Shown here: positions 58,984 through 64,000 of the stretch, in pieces
Numbering within the stretch: position 1 is the first letter of the stretch
How the letters are laid out: each line of letters begins with the position of its first letter
Assembly (NCBI GenBank): GCA_007258455.2
Contig: VDFB02270651.1
Location: 703,849,360-703,913,359, forward strand
From: Sequoia sempervirens
Taxonomy: Eukaryota > Streptophyta > Pinopsida > Cupressales > Cupressaceae
DNA: 64,000 bases
Direction of reading: 5' to 3'
Position numbers and translations under genes: made by a program
The notes under the pieces: model-generated
Told to the model about the DNA's origin: nothing
Databases searched by the model: none
What the model saw: the letters and a program-made list of their open reading frames with translations, nothing else

Positions 58984-60994
58984 TGTTGGCAAAACAAGGA
59001 CAAACAATTGAGAGGGGGGGGTGAATCAGTTGTCATAGAAATTTATTTTTTTTCTAACTTAACTTATCCTTAATCTCATAAAAAATGAATGAACAATTAA
59101 CCATAAGAAATTAACACATTAGAGAGACAAGGAACACAAATTTTTTTTTACGTGGAAACCCTATTAGGGGAAAAACCATGGTGGATGCTAGTCGACAAGA
59201 TTATACCCGACTAAAAGTATAATGAAGAACACTAAGGGGAATGCACATGCATTCAGGCACACTACTTAGAGCTCACTACTCAATTACAAAAGGAGCTCAC
59301 TACCCAACAAAATTGGATTAAAAATCTAGAGGGTATGAATTGAGAAAATAGCATCTGCTTAAGCCTAATTACATTTCCAATTAAGCTCAACAATTCTTCA
59401 CACTTTGCACAAACTTCTTCACACTCTGCTCAGTAATGATATTCACACATACACACATAGGAGCACATGAAGCATCCTTTCCACCGATCACACAATCACT
59501 CTTATATATTCACTACATGAGATTCCATCACAACTTCGTCGACCAAGAAAATAAAATATATTTGCAATGTCGACCCAGTTTTACAAATAAACTTTTAATG
59601 CGTATCCCCCAAGGTCGGCCACAACATAAGGGTATGTGTAGGATCATGTTGGGCCAAAAAGTGGCAATTGATGGGTATGTGGCTGACGACTTTTTTTTTA
59701 CCCAAAATTGATGAAACAAAAAGGGTTTTTAAAGGAGATTCTTAGATTTCCACCAATATAAATTATGCTTTACTTTGAATTTAGTAAGTAATTATTATTC
59801 ATTTTCTATTTAAATTATGACTAAAGTCTGATTGATAGACTGATTGAAAAACATCTATAGCTTTCAAATGGTATCACATTTTTTGAATCCAAAACATGTG
59901 TCACATTCTATGCTTCACATACTATAGGATTAAAAAAGAAAAATTGGATTTCATGAAGTTTTGACCAAGTTAAGGTGGTCAGACATATAGGTTTTTTATA
60001 TTTTTTAAAAGTTGTAATAAAATATTCAGAATTAATTATTTACTTGGAAAAAAATTACTAAAATATATGCATCACATTGGGACATGAGTACTCTACTTAT
60101 ATCTAAAATCTTATAAAAAAATACTATCATTTTATTGTGGTTAGGGTGGTCAGACAAACACCTACTTCATATTTTTTCCCTAAAATTTATGTACTACTAC
60201 ATTGAAATTTCAAATTTTCACCAAATAGATTTCTTCTTTTTAAAAAAACCTATTAGTTTAGGAACTACATTCAATTTGCTACAGATTCTATTCTTACATA
60301 TTTTTGAAATAATATAGATAACTTATTCAATTTTTTACGTCAAGTTGCCTAACTTTGATTTTTCTGATATTTTTGCCACTTAAGGGCCTATTTTTTCCAT
60401 GATGATCCCTAAACATACCCATAATGGAGACCCAAATTAACATCTCCAATATAGAAAGACTTTAATTAATTTAACCTCGAAGATCCACAACACGCTATCA
60501 CCAACATGTCGGCCAGAAACATGAAAAATTGAACATGCGCACAAAGATCTTCAACCACGAGCTCACCGAATAATGTGGACATACCAAAAAGATAGAGAAT
60601 AAACTAGAGACATCTAAGAACACCAAGAAACATTAGAGAAGCATCTGTAATGACTGAGATAACCACAACCACATAATATTCATTCAAGAACATTGACAGA
60701 GACCAGCAAAACACTATCAAACCATAACTCACATAGAAATTCACGCGGACCTCTGAAACTTCTGGGAGATGATCTAGTCATACTCAACAATAAACCCTTT
60801 AATCCACATCATCTAATCTTCAACATACATAATAGGATGCCATCATGACTTACATAGTTCCATTGGGAACACAAAACACTTCCTTTTACAAATTTCTCAA
60901 TATTCTCGACATATTCAACAATTGATACACCAAATGCTAATAGTGTTGGCATCAATGACAACCACATATCAGCAACACATCCTAACATCCAACA
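58984..60994 (-). repeat. Copia C 3' LTR with TIR element inside
   Basis: It runs from TGTTGGCAAAAC to CATCCAACA. Without the 791-bp insert at 59630-60420 it is about 1216 bp, matching Copia B's 1249. A TATA-like cttatatatt lies at 59501-59510. At its inner end aacaatctccc is repeated (60991-61011), so the LTR could instead end at 61005. Confidence 0.82.
59630..60420 (-). mobile_element. 791-bp terminal-inverted-repeat element, copy B
   Basis: An inverted relative of 46387-47179. On plus it starts GGGTATGTGTAGGATCATG and ends GATCCCTAAACATACCC. It is flanked by ATAA on both sides, where the matching place in Copia B's LTR has a single atag. This gives a 4-bp target duplication. No coding frame. 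Confidence 0.82.
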
Positions 60995-61298
60995 ATCTCC
61001 CAACAATCTCCCCCTTTGGCATTAATGGCAACACATGATGTGAAAAATACCATCAACCTAATCTTCATTTCTGAAAAGATTTGTCATGTAGCACTTCTCC
61101 CCCTAAGATGTTTTTCACATAACTCTTCTCCCCCTTTGACATCAATGGAGAAGGTAACTATGATCTTTCCATATACACATTCTCTGAACTACATATCTGC
61201 ACATCTGACTGCTCCCCCTAAGTAGTAACCACAAAAACATCAATTTGGATCATGATATAGCAATGAGGCTCACAGATTGATGCAAGAAAATGCATCTT
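60995..61298 (-). other. Copia C polypurine tract and 3' untranslated region
   Basis: The tract gccaaagggggagatt (minus) lies at about 61006-61020. Further polypurine-like words occur near 61097 and 61127, and a purine run near 61214. No gene. Confidence 0.65.
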
Positions 61299-61800
61299 TT
61301 ATTTCTTATCAAGAGGGGTGATTACCCCCAACATTCCCTTGAGATACTCAAAAGTATCCTTTGGCAATGGCTTAGTAAATATATCTGCAATTTGTTCTTT
61401 GGTAGGCACATACTCCAATATGACTTCTTTCTCATTCACTTTCTCCCTCAAGAAACAAAACTTGATTGATATATGTTTAGTCTTAGAATGCAACACCAGA
61501 TTCCTTGAGATATTTATTACACTTGAATTTTCACAGTATATGGCAATAGGTTCTTCATATACCACCCTAATATCTCTTAGCATCTGTTTCATCCATAATA
61601 CTTGAGTACAATTATTGGAAGCAACAATATATTCTACTTTAGTAGTAGATAGATAAATTGAGTTTTGCTTTTTACTTAACCAGAATACTAGCTTCTTCTG
61701 TAAGAAGAAAGCACCATCACTAGTACTTTTTCTATCATCCACATCACCAACCCAATCTACATTAGTGTATGCACACAAAGTGAGATCATCATCCTTTGGA
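61299..61800 (-). pseudogene. Copia C RNase H
   Basis: An open frame of 159 codons to a natural stop at 61299. It contains NVDWVGDVDDRKSTSDGAFF, LVFWLSKKQNSIYLSTTKVE, KTKHISIKFCFLREKV, YVPTKEQIADIFTKPLPKDT and LKGMLGVITPLDKK. TDADWAG has become TNVDWVG and STTEAEY has become STTKVEY, so expected acidic residues are altered. The frame upstream is broken by a stop near 61805. Confidence 0.9.
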
Positions 61801-62760
61801 TACTAAAGTACAAAGTCAATTGATCCTTTCAAATATCTTAAGATTCTTTTAATAGCAGTCACATGTGATTATTTTGGATCAGCTTGAAATCTAGCGACCA
61901 TACATACATCATTCATAATATCTGGTCTAGTCTGAGTCAAGTAGAGCAATCCACCAATCATTGATATGTACCAAGTTTGATTTTCTTTAGGAAAGTCATC
62001 ATTCTGAGTCAACTTACATCTGGTTACCATGGGGGTGCCAACAAGTTTGGAGTCTTCCATACCAAACTTCTTTAGCAACTCTTTCACATATTGGGACTGA
62101 TATATGAAAATCCCTTGGTCTAACTATGTAATTTTCAATCCCAGAAAGAACATTTCACCAATCATACTCATCTCATCAGCAAAGTTCATACATAGATAAT
62201 CATTTCCACCAAAAATGATGTCATCAACAAAGAATTCTATGATTAACTTCTTGTCATGATCTAACTTGAAGTATAAGTTACTATCAACAGTGCCTTTAGT
62301 GAATCCAAGCTTTAGTAGGTATTTGTCCAATCTGGCGTACCAGGCTCTGGGGGCTTGTTTGAGTCCATACAGAGCTTTCTTCAATCTGCAAACCATGTCT
62401 TCCTTGCCTATTAGCTAAAATCCATCAGGTTGTTCAATGTACACTTCTTCTTCTAGTTCCCCATTCAGAAATGCAGACTTTACATCCATTTGATAAACTT
62501 TATAGTTCTTATAAGCAACATAAGTAAGAAATAATCTTACTGCTTCAATTCTAGCAATAGGGGAAAAGGTTTCTTCAAAATCAATACCTTCCATTTGAGA
62601 GTACACTTTACATACCAGTCTTGCCTTATTCTGCGCCACTTCACCTTCCTCATTTAGCTTGTTTCTGAATACTCACTTAGTACCAATCACATTCTTGTCT
62701 TTGGGTTTATGAACCAGTGCCCATGTGTCATTCTTTTCAATCTATGTCAATTCTTCTTTC
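61801..62760 (-). pseudogene. Copia C reverse transcriptase
   Basis: Copia RT on minus in several open pieces. It has [56 protein letters not shown] and then LKKALYGLKQAPRAWYARLD. The catalytic box is FVDDIIFG (usual YVDD), with both aspartates. After a small deletion comes SMIGEMFFLGLKI. The last piece (61869-62087) has ISMIGGLLYLTQTRPDIMND. Stops lie near 62414 and 62123. It is close to functional by sequence but not open throughout. Confidence 0.9.
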
Positions 62761-64000
62761 ATGGCTTCTAGCCAGTGTTCATCTTGGTAGGCTTTAGCGA
62801 CACTCTTAGGTTCAATATTAGAAATCGGACAATATTCTTTTCCAAATTTTCTTCTAGTTTTCACTCCTTTACTCTTATCTCCTATGATTTGAGTTTTAGA
62901 GTGATTCAACTTTACATACCTTTGAGTCTTGGGACTTTCTCGGACTTCTATGTCTTCTAAACTTTCTTCTACACTTGCACTTGTCTATGCTTCCTGACTG
63001 ACTTGATTTACCAGAACAACTTGTGGTTGCTTCATTGGAACATATGGAATAATATGAAGTAGATTTGGTGTTTGAGTGTTCTTCCCTTGATTTGTGAAGT
63101 CTTCATCTAAATCATAGCTGCACCATCTGGATGATTTGACAGAGTCCTCATCAACTCTGACATTTGCACTCTCAACAATCTTTCTTAGTCTTTTGTTATA
63201 ACATCGGTATGCCTTTCTCTTTGTGGAGTGACCTAGGAAGATCCCTTCATCGCTTCTAGTATCAAACTTTCCTAAATCATCATCTCTCCTGATATAATAT
63301 TTGCTTCCAAAGATCTTGAAATACTTAACAGGAGGCTTGTAACTGAACCATAATTCACAAGGGGTCTTACCAGAATTACCATTCACATTTACCCGATTCA
63401 AAGTATATACAGTAGTGCTTATGGCTTCACTCTAGTACATTTGAGACACATTCCCTTCCATCATCATTGTTCTGGAAGCATCTATAATTGTTCTATTCTT
63501 TCTTTTGATAATTCCATTCTGTTGAGTGGTTCGAGGAGAAAATAACTATCTTTTAATTCCATGTTCTTCACAACAAGAATTGAACTCTTTTGAAATTAAT
63601 TCACCACCTCTGTCAAATCTCAGGAATTTTATTTTCAAACCTTTTTGCATTTTCTTCCGTAGCCTTGAAAAGTTTAAATTTGTCCAATGCTTCACACTTT
63701 TCTCTTAAGAAGGAAACCCAAATCATTATAGAGTAATCATCAATGACCAACATAAAATACCTTTCTCCATGAATACTTCTAACTCTAGAGGGACCACAAA
63801 GATCAGTATGTAGCAATTCTAGCACATTATTTGAATGAAATTGCTTGCTTCAAAAGGAGACTCTAGTTTGTTTACCCATCTGACATTCTTGATAGATTAC
63901 ATTAGCAGGCTTCACTAACCAAGTAAAATCTCTCACTACTTGAGTAGAACTTATCTTGATAATGTTGTCAAAGTTTACATGACACAACCTCCTATGCCAC
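62761..64000 (-). pseudogene. Copia C integrase, partial
   Basis: Integrase read from the right edge. The zinc-finger end is ECQMGKQTRVSF near 63880. The core has LLHTDLCGPSRVRSIHGERY and FMLVIDDYSIMIWVSFLREK, with the first aspartate. It then has RFDRGGELISKEFN with the second. The third catalytic residue is changed: QQNGIIKRKNRTI has K where E is expected (about 63515). Then LNRVNVNGNSGKTPCELWFS and SDEGIFLGHSTKRKAYRCYN follow. An acidic linker leads to RT. Stops occur near 63612, 63550 and 63435. Confidence 0.88.

Larger units (their letters stand above)
58984..64000 (-). mobile_element. Copia C: Ty1/copia element, partial (runs off right edge)
   Basis: The innermost and most complete copia element. 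It has 3' LTR 58984-60994, untranslated region, and pol from the RNase H end (61299) up through RT to integrase at the window edge. Gag, the 5' LTR and the target duplication lie beyond 64000. It starts inside Copia B's RNase H. Confidence 0.88.

Overview
The window is intergenic repeat DNA from a large plant nuclear genome, most likely a conifer or other gymnosperm. It is AT-rich. Almost everything recognisable is a retroelement, and most coding copies carry stops and frameshifts. The conifer call is an inference. It rests on two Penelope-like element (PLE) copies with a GIY-YIG endonuclease domain; such elements are known in conifers as the Dryad group, thought to derive from arthropods. It also rests on the deep nesting of diverged LTR retrotransposons. 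I see no intact host gene, rRNA, tRNA gene or CRISPR array.

Layout. Positions 1-1391 are a LINE remnant on the minus strand plus AT-rich spacer. Positions 1392-45440 are one very large Ty3/gypsy element of the Tat/Ogre type on the plus strand (Element 1). It is bounded by ~1.4-kb LTRs and a perfect 5-bp target-site duplication (gtgtt). It carries a long leader, gag with a CCHC knuckle, protease, a G-patch-like motif, reverse transcriptase, RNase H, a second RNase H, integrase, and an antisense plant-mobile-domain gene near its 3' end. Without its insertions it would be about 19.3 kb.

Three elements sit inside Element 1, all in the opposite orientation. Element 4 (4589-8460) is an internally deleted Ty1/copia copy with TSD atttt. 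Element 3 (11404-14713) is a coding-free LTR element with TSD ctatt/ctatc that shares Element 1's polypurine tract and splits gag. Element 2 (21714-39278) is a Ty3/gypsy element of the Athila-Tat branch with TSD caccc. Element 2 is itself split inside the integrase zinc finger by a 6.2-kb unit (27192-33358). That unit holds two PLE copies head to head as an imperfect palindrome, flanked by a single 7-bp duplication (cttcatc).

To the right of Element 1 lie a second LINE remnant on the plus strand (about 45.86-47.5 kb), split by a 793-bp terminal-inverted-repeat element; an unrecognised three-part reading frame (47.67-49.13 kb); and about 5.7 kb of low-complexity or unassigned DNA. From 54825 to the end are three copia elements, each apparently inserted into the 3' end of the previous one's pol, all on the minus strand. 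The last keeps most of pol and runs off the right edge. Its LTR holds a second, inverted copy of the 793-bp element.

The genes do not form a host pathway. Each element once encoded its own particle protein, protease, reverse transcriptase, RNase H and integrase (or RT-endonuclease for the PLE), and nearly all are now broken. By hand comparison of short stretches, LTR pairs differ by about 10% (Element 1), 8% (Elements 2 and 4) and 5% (Element 3), which agrees with the nesting order.
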